DNA from: Demequina globuliformis
GTDB taxonomy: Bacteria; Actinomycetota; Actinomycetes; Actinomycetales; Demequinaceae
DNA: 64,000 bases
Assembly (NCBI RefSeq): GCF_000975155.1
Contig: NZ_BBRG01000001.1
Span: forward strand, 124,001 to 188,000
Direction: 5' to 3'
Both the position numbers and the translations under genes were made by a program. Shown one piece after another: positions 16,512-25,421 of the stretch. The number at the start of each line of letters is the position of its first letter. Positions within the stretch are counted from its first letter, which is position 1. The notes beneath the pieces were generated by a model. The model was not told where the DNA came from, did not search any database, and saw only the letters and a list, made by a program, of their open reading frames with translations.

Positions 16512-19099
16512 GGTGCTCCTTCGACCTCCTCGTCGACGTCGGCGCTTGGCGCCGGTGTAGGACTCTCTCCACGCAGGATAGCGAGTGTCGCGGCAAGGTC
16601 GTCAGGACCGACCAGTACCTCGCGCGCCTTGGAACCCTGCGAGGGGCCAACGACCTCGCGCGTCTCGAGCAGATCCATCAAGCGTCCTGCCTTCGCGAAG
16701 CCCATCTTGAGCTTGCGCTGGAGCATCGAGGTGGAGCCCAGTTGCGTCGTGATGACGAGTTCTGCAGCCGCCACGAGGTCATCGAGGTCATCCCCGATGT
16801 CCTCTGCGACGACGGCACTACTGCCCTGCGGCTGCGTGACGTCCTCGCGATACTCCGGGTTCGCCTGGTCCTTGGCGTGCTCGACCGCGGCGTGGATCTC
16901 CGACTCCGAGACCCACGCGCCCTGCACGCGCATGGGCTTGGACTCGCCCATGGGAAGGAACAACGCGTCACCCTGACCAATGAGCTTCTCGGCGCCAGGC
17001 ATGTCGAGCACCACGCGCGAGTCCGCCAAGGACGACGTCGCAAACGCGAGGCGGGAGGGCACGTTGGCCTTGATGGTTCCCGTGATGATGTCGACCGAGG
17101 GGCGCTGGGTCGCGAGCACCAAGTGAATACCGGCGGCGCGTGCGAGCTGAGTGATGCGCTGGATGGACTCATCGACGTCGCGCGGCGCCACCATCATGAG
17201 GTCGGCGAGCTCGTCGACGATCACCAACAGGTAGGGGTAGGTGGTGAGCGTGCGCTCCGAACCGGGCAGCGGCTTGAGCTTGCCCGAGCGGACGGCCTTG
17301 TTGAAGTCGTCGATGTGCTTGTAGCCGAACATCGCGAGGTCGTCGTAGCGCATGTCCATCTCCTTCACCACCCACTCCAAGGCCTGCGCGGCCTTCTTTG
17401 GGTTCGTGATGATCGGAGTAATGAGATGCGGGATGCCCTCGTAGATCGTCAGCTCTACACGCTTGGGATCCACCAGCACCATGCGTACCTCGTCTGGGGT
17501 GGCACGCATCAGGATCGACGTGATCATCGAGTTCACGAACGACGACTTACCTGCACCGGTGGCACCGGCGACCAACATGTGCGGCATCTTGGCGAGGTTG
17601 GCCATCACATAGCCGCCCTCGACGTCCTTGCCGATGCCGATCGCCATGGGGTGATCGTTCTTGATCGCGGTCGAGGACCTCAGGACGTCTCCCAGCGCCA
17701 CCGTTTCGCGGTCAACGTTGGGGATCTCGATACCAATCGCTGACTTTCCTGGGATGGGCGACAGGATGCGCACGTCGGGACTCGCGACGGCGTAGGCAAT
17801 GTTCTTGGACAGGTTGGTGATGCGTTCGACCTTCACGCCCTGGCCGAGCTCGAGCTCGTAACGTGTGACCGTTGGGCCGCGCGTGAAGCCGGTGACTTCC
17901 GCATTGACGCCAAAGTCCTCGAAGACCTGCTTGAGCGCCTCCACGACGCGGTCGTTGGCAGCAGAGCGGGTCTTGTGGGGCGCTCCCTTGGCAAGGATCT
18001 CGGTACTCGGCAACACATAGGGGCGGGAGTTTTCCAGTTCGCCCTGCTGCCCGGTGGGGACCAAGCGCGTGGTCGCGGGAGCTTCGCGTTGGGGCAGGTC
18101 CTTGGACGGGACGTCCTCGTACTGGTCGTCGGAGTCGCCGTCAGCGACCGTGGCGCCCGCCAAGTACGGCGAAACTTTGCCGCCGGTCTTGAGCACCTCA
18201 GTCCCGCCTGGGGCGAACTCGGGTTCCTCGTCGCCGTGAGCGACCTCAGCGGCGGACGCGAAAGCCTCATCGGCCTCGTACTGCTCGAGTTGCCGCTCGT
18301 CCTTCTTGGGTTCCTTGGGGCCAAACAGGCGCTTCTTGGGGGCCGATGCTCGGGCTGGCTTGGCGCCCTTACGGTCAAGGGTGCGGTGCTCAGGGAGGTC
18401 CATGTCGTCGTCGGCTGGGGCGCGACCGAACCGCTCCTTCACCAGCGCGATGAGTTCACGCGCAGGCATCCCGATCACGATGAGAATGCCGAGCAATGTC
18501 AGCAGAATAAGCACGATGACGGCCAGCGGTGTGGACAGCAGATTGGACAGGCCGTTGCCGACGGCGAACCCCAGGAAGCCACCGGCCTCCCTGAGGCCTT
18601 CCCAGCCAGCGCTCATGCTTGGCCGGCCGTCAATAATGGCGACCAAGCCTGTCACGGTGAGCAGCAAAACTACTGCGCCGAGGGTGAGCCTGTGGTTCGC
18701 TTCCTCCTCTTGAGGGGCGCGGAACAGGCGCACGGCGGCCGCGCCGAGCACGATGGGCAGTACTACGCCCACCACGCCAACGGAGCCGGCGACGACCCAA
18801 TGGATCGCGGCGCCGGCCCACGACGTCATGCCGAACCACTCCCGTGCCGCGATGAGGATCGCGCCAATGATCAAGAAGATCGCGACCCCGTCACGACGGA
18901 CCTCGGGACTCACCTCCCGGGCGCCGTGGCCGATGCTCCTCACAGCAGAGCCAACGCCGCTCGACACGCCACGGCTCATGGCTACCACGCCGCGCAGGAT
19001 CGCCGGAGGGCGCTTGGGGGCATTCTTCGCTGAGCCCTTGGCGGGCGCGCGCTTAGGCGCGGGCTTGCTGCGGGTGCTCGCGGGACGTGACTGAGCCAT
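16496..19099 (-). CDS. ftsK: DNA translocase FtsK/SpoIIIE
   Basis: FtsK pumps chromosomal DNA at the division septum and activates XerCD recombination. The 867-residue protein has a basic Ala/Lys/Pro N-terminus, four or more transmembrane segments within about 70-215, an acidic linker, the RecA-like motor with Walker A VAGATGAGKSS (around residue 515), and the C-terminal gamma winged helix (LGSTSMLQRKLKMGFAKAG) that reads KOPS sites. The start was placed at the ATG at 19097-19099, which has TAGCCT 8 nt upstream; an in-frame GTG at 19144 is the alternative. The gene overlaps the downstream GGDEF-EAL gene. Confidence 0.94.
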   Translation of the reverse strand: MAQSRPASTRSKPAPKRAPAKGSAKNAPKRPPAILRGVVAMSRGVSSGVGSAVRSIGHGAREVSPEVRRDGVAIFLIIGAILIAAREWFGMTSWAGAAIHWVVAGSVGVVGVVLPIVLGAAAVRLFRAPQEEEANHRLTLGAVVLLLTVTGLVAIIDGRPSMSAGWEGLREAGGFLGFAVGNGLSNLLSTPLAVIVLILLTLLGILIVIGMPARELIALVKERFGRAPADDDMDLPEHRTLDRKGAKPARASAPKKRLFGPKEPKKDERQLEQYEADEAFASAAEVAHGDEEPEFAPGGTEVLKTGGKVSPYLAGATVADGDSDDQYEDVPSKDLPQREAPATTRLVPTGQQGELENSRPYVLPSTEILAKGAPHKTRSAANDRVVEALKQVFEDFGVNAEVTGFTRGPTVTRYELELGQGVKVERITNLSKNIAYAVASPDVRILSPIPGKSAIGIEIPNVDRETVALGDVLRSSTAIKNDHPMAIGIGKDVEGGYVMANLAKMPHMLVAGATGAGKSSFVNSMITSILMRATPDEVRMVLVDPKRVELTIYEGIPHLITPIITNPKKAAQALEWVVKEMDMRYDDLAMFGYKHIDDFNKAVRSGKLKPLPGSERTLTTYPYLLVIVDELADLMMVAPRDVDESIQRITQLARAAGIHLVLATQRPSVDIITGTIKANVPSRLAFATSSLADSRVVLDMPGAEKLIGQGDALFLPMGESKPMRVQGAWVSESEIHAAVEHAKDQANPEYREDVTQPQGSSAVVAEDIGDDLDDLVAAAELVITTQLGSTSMLQRKLKMGFAKAGRLMDLLETREVVGPSQGSKAREVLVGPDDLAATLAILRGESPTPAPSADVDEEVEGAPWEES

Positions 19100-19178
19100 G
19101 CTTCCGGAGGCTACCCGGGCATTGGCCCTATCGAGTGTTGCCACCCCGCGCGTACGAGGATCGCAACGTCACGGCTCG

Positions 19179-20861
19179 CTAAGACTCGATGACGATCGGG
19201 ATGATCATGGGTCGACGACGTAGCTTGGTGCCCACGTACCGCCCCAGCACGCGTCGCATCACCTGCTGCAACTGGTGATTGTCAGCCTTGCCGGAGGCAG
19301 CGGCCTCCTCGAGCGCCTCTTTGATCTTGGGCAAGATGGCGTCGAACACGGAGTCGTCCTCGGCGAGGCCGCGCGCGTGTACCTCGGGGCCAGAGACCAC
19401 GGACCCGTTGGACGAATCCACCACCGCGAACACGGAGACGAAGCCCTCCTCCGACAAGATCCGGCGGTCCTTCAGTTCCGCGTCGGTGACCTCACCCACT
19501 GACGAGCCGTCGACGTACACGTTGTGCACCTCGACAGCACCCACAATGCGAGCCACGCCGTCCTTGAGGTCAACGGCGACGCCGTTCTCCGCGAAGATGA
19601 CGTTCTCACGAGGCACGCCCGTCTTGATCGCCAGATTGCCGTTGGCGAGCAAGTGGCGAACCTCACCGTGAATGGGCATCACGTTCTTGGGACGCACGAT
19701 GTTGTAGCAGTACAGGAGTTCGCCTGCGCTGGCGTGACCGGACACGTGCACACGGGCGCTGCCCTGGTGCACCACGGTCGCACCCAGGCGCATGAGGCCG
19801 TTGATGACGCGGAACACCGCATTCTCATTGCCGGGGATCAGGGACGATGCCAGCACGACGAGGTCGCCAGGGCCCACACTGAGTTTGTGGTCGAGCGAGG
19901 CGATGCGGCTGAGCGCGGCCATCGGCTCACCCTGCGAGCCGGTGCACATGTACACGACCTGGTCCGCGGGGAGATTGTCCGCCTTCTTGGCGTCCACCAG
20001 GATGTTCGCCGGCACATCCAGGTAGCCCATCTCCGCGGCAATGTTCATGTTGCGCACCATGGAGCGCCCCACGAAGGCGACACGGCGGCCGTGCGCGTGC
20101 GCAGCGTTGATGACCTGTTGGACGCGGTGGACGTGGCTTGAGAAGCTCGCGACCACGATGCGGCCAGTGGCTTGCGCGAAGGTCTGGTCCAGCACCGGGG
20201 TGATTTCGACCTCGGAGGCGGTGAAGCCAGGAGCCTCCGCATTGGTCGAGTCGACCATGAAGAGGTCCACTCCCCGCTCGCCTAGCTTGGCGAACGCGCG
20301 CAGGTCCGTGATGCGGCCGTCGAGTGGCAACTGGTCCATCTTGAAGTCGCCTGTGCCCAGCACGGTGCCGGCGGACGTCGTGATGAAGACCGCGAGCGCA
20401 TCAGGGATCGAGTGGTTCACGGCGACAAACTCGAGGCCGAACTTGCCTAGCTGCTCCTCTTGCCCTTCCTTGACGGCCAGCGTCACCGGCGTGATGCGAT
20501 GTTCCTTGAGCTTGGCCTCGATGAACGCGAGGGTCAACTGCGAGCCGATGATCGGGATGTCTTCGCGCAGGCGCAGCAGGTAGGGAACCGCGCCAATGTG
20601 GTCTTCGTGGCCGTGCGTGAGCACGATCGCCTCGATGTCGTCGACGCGGTCTTCGATGTAGCTGAAGTCGGGCAGGATCAGGTCGACGCCGGGCTGCGTG
20701 TCCTCGGGGAACAGCACGCCGCAGTCAACAATCAGCAGGCGGCCGTCGATCTCGAAGACCGTCATGTTGCGCCCGACCTCGCCCAGTCCGCCGAGCGGCA
20801 CCACGCGGAGGGTGCCTGGCTCGAGTGCGGCGGGTTCGGACAGTTCGGGGTGGAAGGTCAC
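19179..20861 (-). CDS. rnj: Ribonuclease J
   Basis: Metallo-beta-lactamase-fold RNase with 5'-3' exonuclease and endonuclease activity in mRNA decay and rRNA maturation. The start is a GTG at 20859-20861, set by AGGAGAG six nt upstream, giving 560 residues; the longer frame to 20936 lies inside dapA and is not used. The zinc-binding HGHEDH motif is at about 83-88, with further metal ligands in the GTGDFK and GHAS regions. It follows dapA after 7 bp, an association common in actinobacteria. Confidence 0.95.
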   Translation of the reverse strand: MTFHPELSEPAALEPGTLRVVPLGGLGEVGRNMTVFEIDGRLLIVDCGVLFPEDTQPGVDLILPDFSYIEDRVDDIEAIVLTHGHEDHIGAVPYLLRLREDIPIIGSQLTLAFIEAKLKEHRITPVTLAVKEGQEEQLGKFGLEFVAVNHSIPDALAVFITTSAGTVLGTGDFKMDQLPLDGRITDLRAFAKLGERGVDLFMVDSTNAEAPGFTASEVEITPVLDQTFAQATGRIVVASFSSHVHRVQQVINAAHAHGRRVAFVGRSMVRNMNIAAEMGYLDVPANILVDAKKADNLPADQVVYMCTGSQGEPMAALSRIASLDHKLSVGPGDLVVLASSLIPGNENAVFRVINGLMRLGATVVHQGSARVHVSGHASAGELLYCYNIVRPKNVMPIHGEVRHLLANGNLAIKTGVPRENVIFAENGVAVDLKDGVARIVGAVEVHNVYVDGSSVGEVTDAELKDRRILSEEGFVSVFAVVDSSNGSVVSGPEVHARGLAEDDSVFDAILPKIKEALEEAAASGKADNHQLQQVMRRVLGRYVGTKLRRRPMIIPIVIES

Positions 20862-20868
20862 TTCTCTC

Positions 20869-21768
20869 CTAGGGGTTGACCGGTACGCCGGCGTCACGCA
20901 GTTGCGCGACGAAGTGGGCGTACTCGGCATCATCAAAAGTCACGTGGGGCAGCCGCATGTGGCGGCTCGTCGTTGCCCCGAGGGCCTGCATTGCAGCCTT
21001 TGCGGTGACGGCGCCAAGGCCGCCGCCCATGATCACGTCAATCGCTGCGCTGTGGGCCTCGTATTCGGCCTCCGCAGTCTCGGCGTCGCCAGCATCGTGC
21101 GCCGCAATCATCCGGGAGATCGACTCACCGACCGCGTGCGAGGCGACCGACACGACGCCCACGGCGCCAGCCCGCAGGAACTCAAGCGTGAGGGGGTCGT
21201 CCCCGGAGTACCACGCGAGACCAGTGCGCTCAATGCGAGCCTTCGCCTGTGCGACGTCTCCTGTCGCGTCCTTCACTGCCACCACGTTGTCGCGCTCAGC
21301 GATCGCGTCCAGGACGCCATCGCTGATGGGCTTGGCCGTGCGACCGGGAATGTCGTACAGCATGACGGGCAACGATGTTGCGCTCGCAATCGCTTCGAAG
21401 TGGGCAAGCACGCCCACGTCGGAGGGCTTGGAGTAGTAGGGCGTCAGAGCGAGCACGCCGTCCGCCCCGCACTCCTGTGCCTGCTGCGCCATCATGACCG
21501 CGTGCGCGGTGTCATTAGACCCGGCGCCAGCGACAATCGTGGCTCGGTCTCCCACGGCCTCGACGAGCGCCGTGGTGAGCTCGACCTTTTCGGGGGCGTG
21601 CGTGGTGGGCGCCTCGCCAGTGGTGCCGGAGATGACGAGCCCGTCGGACCCGTGAGCCAGCAGGAACTCGGCCACCTTGATTGCGCCGTCGATGTCGAGC
21701 GATCCATCGTCGTGCATCGGCGTCACCATGGCCGTGAGCACGGTCCCCAGCGGGCGGTTGTGAGTCAT
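20869..21768 (-). CDS. dapA: 4-hydroxy-tetrahydrodipicolinate synthase
   Basis: DapA condenses pyruvate with aspartate semialdehyde, the entry to the lysine and diaminopimelate pathway. The 299-residue protein has the TTGE motif (49-52), the active-site Tyr138 (YDIPGRT) and the Schiff-base Lys166 (AVKDATGD). It heads the dapA-rnj pair. A TAGGTT hexamer lies 7 nt before the ATG. Confidence 0.97.
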   Translation of the reverse strand: MTHNRPLGTVLTAMVTPMHDDGSLDIDGAIKVAEFLLAHGSDGLVISGTTGEAPTTHAPEKVELTTALVEAVGDRATIVAGAGSNDTAHAVMMAQQAQECGADGVLALTPYYSKPSDVGVLAHFEAIASATSLPVMLYDIPGRTAKPISDGVLDAIAERDNVVAVKDATGDVAQAKARIERTGLAWYSGDDPLTLEFLRAGAVGVVSVASHAVGESISRMIAAHDAGDAETAEAEYEAHSAAIDVIMGGGLGAVTAKAAMQALGATTSRHMRLPHVTFDDAEYAHFVAQLRDAGVPVNP

Positions 21769-21775
21769 AGGGCTA

Positions 21776-21781
21776 AACCTA
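21776..21781 (-). promoter_or_regulatory. Candidate -10 element of dapA, leaderless layout
   Basis: Minus-strand TAGGTT ends 7 nt upstream of the dapA ATG at 21768. No Shine-Dalgarno site is evident. Confidence 0.45.
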
Positions 21782-21810
21782 TCGCGCCACGGGGTCCATC
21801 ACCGTCGCCG

Positions 21811-22149
21811 TCAGCGCTCGCCGCGGGTCGCCACGGTCAGGACTACCGCGCAGTCAGTGACGGCCTCCAGCCCGTGCCTGATCGGTGGAATCACCAGGAA
21901 ATCGCCGGCCGACATCGCGAGCGCCCCATCGCCTGCGGTGAAGGTCGCCTCTCCCCTCAGCACCTGAAGTGTCGCCTCGCCGGGGCTGTCGTGCTCATGG
22001 AGCGCGTTGCCCCCAGCCAGCACAATCAAGGTCTGACGCAGGTCGTGTTCACGTCCACCCGCAAGGGTGCACGAACTGCGGCCGCTGTGCGCGGAGTACG
22101 CCAGCTCGAGGTGCTCGTCGATGAGCGCGTCAAGGTCCAGGATCTCCAT
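21811..22149 (-). CDS. Small cupin-domain protein
   Basis: A 112-residue single cupin. Motif 1 contains GGNALHEHDSPGEATLQVLRG in two short pieces (LHEHDSPGEA and LQVLRG) and motif 2 GDFLVIPPIRHGLEA, so His and Glu metal ligands are plausible. No catalytic role can be assigned; small cupins of this type serve as sensors or in sugar and osmolyte metabolism. The ATG at 22147-22149 was chosen because a longer frame is Arg-rich and unlike protein; TATGGT lies 6 nt upstream. It is divergent from thyA. Confidence 0.82.
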   Translation of the reverse strand: MEILDLDALIDEHLELAYSAHSGRSSCTLAGGREHDLRQTLIVLAGGNALHEHDSPGEATLQVLRGEATFTAGDGALAMSAGDFLVIPPIRHGLEAVTDCAVVLTVATRGER

Positions 22150-22155
22150 CTGTCC

Positions 22156-22161
22156 ACCATA
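22156..22161 (-). promoter_or_regulatory. Candidate -10 element of the cupin gene, leaderless layout
   Basis: Minus-strand TATGGT ends 6 nt before the ATG at 22149. The intervening GGACAG could also serve as a weak ribosome site, so a leadered transcript is not excluded. Confidence 0.4.
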
Positions 22162-22228
22162 GGATCCCCGCCCACCGTGCGCGCGCGATACGCGGCGTGG
22201 ACATACGCTCGCTCGCGCGCGCGGCGCG

Positions 22229-22234
22229 TACAGT
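22229..22234 (+). promoter_or_regulatory. Candidate -10 element of thyA, leaderless layout
   Basis: TACAGT ends 6 nt before the ATG of thyA at 22241. The upstream stretch is alternating CG-rich and offers no ribosome-binding site. Confidence 0.45.
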
Positions 22235-22240
22235 GTCTGC

Positions 22241-23044
22241 ATGCCTGCGATCCCCACTCCATACGAGGACCTGCTGCGCGACGTGTTGGACACCGGCACG
22301 CGCAAGGAGGACCGCACGGGAACGGGAACACTGTCCGTGTTTGGGCGACAGCTGCGCTACGACTTGAGCGCAGGCTTCCCGCTCATCACCACCAAACGCG
22401 TCCACATGAAGTCCATCACCGGCGAACTGCTGTGGTTTTTGCGTGGAGACACGAACGTGCGCTGGCTCCAGGAGCGCGGCATCACGATCTGGGACGAGTG
22501 GGCCGACGACAACGGCGACCTAGGACCCGTCTACGGCGCGCAATGGCGGTCATGGCCCACGCCCGGCGGCGACTCCATCGACCAGATCGCGAACGTGATC
22601 GAGTCCATCCGCACCAAGCCGGACTCCCGCCGGCACATCGTCAGTGCGTGGAATCCCGCTGAGGTCGACAACATGGCGTTGCCTCCCTGCCACGCGATGT
22701 TTCAGTTCTACGTGGCCAACGGCAAGCTGTCATGCCAGCTGTACCAGCGCAGCGCTGATCTGTTCCTCGGCGTGCCCTTCAACATCGCCTCCTACGCGCT
22801 CCTGACCCACATGATCGCGGCCCAAACCGGCCTCGAGGTGGGCGAGTTCGTGTGGACCGGCGGGGACTGCCACATCTACGCGAACCACGTTGAGCAGACC
22901 GAACTGCAGCTGAGCCGCGAGGCGTACCCCTACCCCACGTTGCGCCTGGCGAGCCGTGATTCGCTCATGGACTACGACCTCGACGATGTGGTCATCGAGG
23001 GGTACCAGCACCACCCGGGCATCAAAGCGCCCATCGCGGTGTGA
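22241..23044 (+). CDS. thyA: Thymidylate synthase
   Basis: ThyA methylates dUMP to dTMP with methylene-tetrahydrofolate and yields dihydrofolate, which the next gene recycles. The 267-residue protein is near the E. coli length of 264. The catalytic cysteine is Cys150 in [11 protein letters not shown], and [11 protein letters not shown] (about 25-35) and the C-terminal PGIKAPIAV are typical. The stop overlaps the possible GTG start of folA. Confidence 0.98.
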   Translation: MPAIPTPYEDLLRDVLDTGTRKEDRTGTGTLSVFGRQLRYDLSAGFPLITTKRVHMKSITGELLWFLRGDTNVRWLQERGITIWDEWADDNGDLGPVYGAQWRSWPTPGGDSIDQIANVIESIRTKPDSRRHIVSAWNPAEVDNMALPPCHAMFQFYVANGKLSCQLYQRSADLFLGVPFNIASYALLTHMIAAQTGLEVGEFVWTGGDCHIYANHVEQTELQLSREAYPYPTLRLASRDSLMDYDLDDVVIEGYQHHPGIKAPIAV

Positions 23045-23565
23045 CCATGGCACTCAGGGCGATATGGGCACAGGCGCGCGACAAGGCCGGCCAGCCTGTC
23101 ATTGGCGCGCACGGCGACATGCCGTGGCAGTTGCCCGAGGATCTGAAGCACTTTTCTTCCCTCACGCGTGGCTCGGCCGTGGTCATGGGCCGGCGCACAT
23201 GGGAGTCATTTCCCGAAAAGTTCCGGCCACTGCCGGGCCGCATCAACGTCGTCATCACGAAAGCGCCAGAGGTTCCCGGGGCCGATGCCGTGGCAGGCTC
23301 GCTTGAGGAGGCGCTGACAACCGCGGCACGGCTCACGCCGAGCGACGACGTCTGGGTCATCGGCGGAGGACGCGTTTATGCCGACGCGATGCCCCGGCTC
23401 GACGCCCTTGAGGTCACCGAGATCGACCTCATTGTGGACGGGGACACGTTCGCGCCGGTCATCGACCCCGACGTCTGGACCCAGTCCGGAGACTCCGGAT
23501 GGCGCGAGTCCGCGACCGGCCCGCGACACCGGTTCCTGACCTACCGACGCCGTCACGGCGCCTAA
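23041..23565 (+). CDS. folA: Dihydrofolate reductase
   Basis: Reduces dihydrofolate, released by ThyA, to tetrahydrofolate with NADPH. The 174-residue protein has the substrate-site segment [13 protein letters not shown] (about 26-38), the NADPH motif [10 protein letters not shown] and [10 protein letters not shown]. Translation could begin at the GTG at 23041, which overlaps the thyA stop, or at the ATG at 23047. Coupling with thyA is the usual actinobacterial arrangement. Confidence 0.96.
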   Translation: MTMALRAIWAQARDKAGQPVIGAHGDMPWQLPEDLKHFSSLTRGSAVVMGRRTWESFPEKFRPLPGRINVVITKAPEVPGADAVAGSLEEALTTAARLTPSDDVWVIGGGRVYADAMPRLDALEVTEIDLIVDGDTFAPVIDPDVWTQSGDSGWRESATGPRHRFLTYRRRHGA

Positions 23566-23567
23566 GC

Positions 23568-24203
23568 GTGCTGTACCGCGTTCCCCATCGCATCGAGACC
23601 GACCGCCTGGTCATCCGTCGGTACACGGAGCCTGACGCCGACCAACTCGCCACGGTCATCGCGCGCAACATTGATCACCTGGCCCGCTACATGGAGTGGA
23701 TCACGGTGGAGCCCCAGTCCCTCCAGCAGCGCCGTGCCTTTATTGCGGACGCCAACCATAAGGCCGATGCCGGCGAGGACTACACGTTCGGGATGTTCCT
23801 GCACACGGGAGAACTCGTAGGCGGGTCGGGATACCACGTGCGTGCGGAACCCGACCGGCTCGCCATTGGCTACTGGATCGCCGCCGAGCACGAACGCCAG
23901 GGCCTGGTGACGGAGGCCTGTGCGGCCCTCACCTGGGTGGGCCTAGGGCTCGCGGGCGCGTCGGTCATCGACATCTCTCACGCGCCATCAAACGCGAGGT
24001 CACAGGCGGTGCCGCAGCGGCTCGGCTTCACGCTCCAGGACGCTCGGGGCGACGCCTGCTACGACCGCGGCTGCCGAGAATCAGCGACGATGTGGTGGGC
24101 GGCACCGGCAGACCTCACGCGGGAGCCGCTGGCGAGCGTGGAACGTCCGCGAGCCTTCGATGCCGATGGCCGCGAACTGCCCTGGCCGCATCCGCCGCGC
24201 TGA
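23568..24203 (+). CDS. GNAT N-acetyltransferase, RimJ/RimL-like
   Basis: A 211-residue acetyltransferase with the RimJ/RimL pattern: an N-terminal IETDRLVIRRY strand, GYWIAAEHERQGLVTEA acetyl-CoA motif, and a late NARSQAVPQRLGF segment. The start is taken as GTG at 23568, two nt after the folA stop, because the upstream frame overlaps folA. It probably shares the thyA-folA transcript. In most relatives the residue after NARS is a small or hydrophobic one within SRAVAERLGF. The substrate is unknown. Confidence 0.83.
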   Translation: MLYRVPHRIETDRLVIRRYTEPDADQLATVIARNIDHLARYMEWITVEPQSLQQRRAFIADANHKADAGEDYTFGMFLHTGELVGGSGYHVRAEPDRLAIGYWIAAEHERQGLVTEACAALTWVGLGLAGASVIDISHAPSNARSQAVPQRLGFTLQDARGDACYDRGCRESATMWWAAPADLTREPLASVERPRAFDADGRELPWPHPPR

Positions 24204-24207
24204 GGGG

Positions 24208-24321
24208 CTAACCGAAGATCGTCGTGAGGACGATGCCCCCTGTGACCGAGAGGGTCAAGGCGACGATGGTGATCAGGGCGACGATGCGCACGCGGCGCTG
24301 CTGCTTGTCCTCGGAGCTCAT
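24208..24321 (-). CDS. Predicted 37-residue single-pass membrane peptide
   Basis: A short frame begins MSSEDKQQRR, has a basic cytosolic stretch, and ends in one hydrophobic helix (about 13-35, VALITIVALTLSVTGG). Positive residues before the helix fit an N-in orientation. TACAGT lies 8 nt upstream of the ATG, like other promoters in this window. It converges with the acetyltransferase gene after 4 bp and is divergent from azlC. The gene is predicted only from composition, start signal and position; function unknown. Confidence 0.52.
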   Translation of the reverse strand: MSSEDKQQRRVRIVALITIVALTLSVTGGIVLTTIFG

Positions 24322-24329
24322 GGACAGCA

Positions 24330-24335
24330 ACTGTA
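24330..24335 (-). promoter_or_regulatory. Candidate -10 element of the 37-residue peptide gene
   Basis: Minus-strand TACAGT ends 8 nt before the ATG at 24321, slightly longer than the 6-7 nt seen elsewhere. Confidence 0.32.
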
Positions 24336-24399
24336 GCGGCCAGGAGCGGCCCCGGGTGGGCGCAACACCTGTCACCCGCGCACTCCCGGCGCTGGCACA

Positions 24400-25098
24400 A
24401 TGACGGCCATGTCCCGACGTGATGCCGCGCGCCAGCAAGCGCTGTCGGTGTCCTTGGCCACGGGCGCCTACGCCGTCAGTTTTGGCGCCCTCTCCGTCGC
24501 CGCTGGTCTCGACGTGTGGCAGACCATGGCACTCAGCCTGTTGGTCTTCTCCGGAGGCTCGCAGTTCGCCTTCGTGGGCGTGTTGGGTGCCGGCGGCACC
24601 GCCGCGGCCGCAGTGGCGACGAGCACCTTTCTGGGGTTACGTAACGGCTTCTACGGCGTAGCACTCGCGCCCGTCCTGCGACCCCTCGCGGGGTGGCGAC
24701 GCGCGTGGGCCGCGCAGGTGACCATCGATGAGTCCACGGCGGTGGCGCTCGCGCAACCAGCAGACGACATTCGTGCTCGCCGCACCGGCTTCTGGTGGAC
24801 CGGTGTGGGTGTCTTCGTTGCCTGGAACGCGATCACGGTGGTCGGCGCACTCTTGGGCTCGAGCATCGGTGACCCCGCTCAGTGGGGCCTCGACGCTGCC
24901 GCGGCGGCCGCGTTCCTCGGCCTCCTGTGGCCGCGGTTGGCGACCACGCCAGCCCAGGCCGTCGCTGCGGCATCGGCCGTCATCGCTCTTGTCCTCACGC
25001 CCGTCCTGCCCTCGGGGCTACCGATCCTCGCTGCCGCACTCGTCGCCGTAGCCGCGGGATGGCGCGCCCCGCGTGCACCTGAGGAGGTGCCCGAGTGA
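24400..25098 (+). CDS. azlC: AzlC family branched-chain amino acid exporter, large subunit
   Basis: A 232-residue integral membrane protein of the AzlC/YgaZ family, the large subunit of two-component exporters for branched-chain amino acids. It shows the family segment GAYAVSFGALSVAAGL, the GGSQFAFVGV motif and about six hydrophobic helices. The ATG at 24409 is an alternative start. Its stop overlaps the azlD start (ATGA-like GTGA), so the two subunits are made together. The exact amino acid exported is inferred from the family. Confidence 0.9.
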   Translation: MTAMSRRDAARQQALSVSLATGAYAVSFGALSVAAGLDVWQTMALSLLVFSGGSQFAFVGVLGAGGTAAAAVATSTFLGLRNGFYGVALAPVLRPLAGWRRAWAAQVTIDESTAVALAQPADDIRARRTGFWWTGVGVFVAWNAITVVGALLGSSIGDPAQWGLDAAAAAAFLGLLWPRLATTPAQAVAAASAVIALVLTPVLPSGLPILAAALVAVAAGWRAPRAPEEVPE

Positions 25099-25418
25099 GC
25101 GACTACATCCTCATGTGGATCGCGATCGTCGCGGCCGGGGCCCTAGCGTGGGCGACCAAGTACGCAGGCCACGTTGTCCCGGAGTCGTGGCTCGAGAACC
25201 CCCGTGTGCACCGCATCGCGGCCTACGTCACGGTAGCGCTGCTTGCCGCGCTCTTCGCGGTGCAGGCAGTTACCTCCGGCACTGACGTGGTGCTCGACGC
25301 ACGGGTCGCGGCCGTCGGTGTCGCGGCGGTGTTGCTGTGGAGACGCGCCCCATTCATCGTGGTCGTGTTCGCCGCGGCCGCCGTGGCGGCCGGCCTCCGT
25401 GCGCTCGGGTGGGGCTAA
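25095..25418 (+). CDS. azlD: AzlD family exporter, small subunit
   Basis: A 107-residue membrane protein with four hydrophobic helices, the partner of AzlC (YgaH-like). It carries the usual ATKYAGHVVPESWL segment near residues 15-35. It starts with GTG overlapping the azlC stop by 4 bp and ends 3 bp before the convergent ZIP gene. Confidence 0.88.
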   Translation: MSDYILMWIAIVAAGALAWATKYAGHVVPESWLENPRVHRIAAYVTVALLAALFAVQAVTSGTDVVLDARVAAVGVAAVLLWRRAPFIVVVFAAAAVAAGLRALGWG

Positions 25419-25421
25419 GCG

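Noticed and set aside
20698-22662. Open frame of about 650 codons on the plus strand across rnj, dapA, the cupin gene and thyA
   Set aside because: It spans four confident genes on both strands and shows no family motif.
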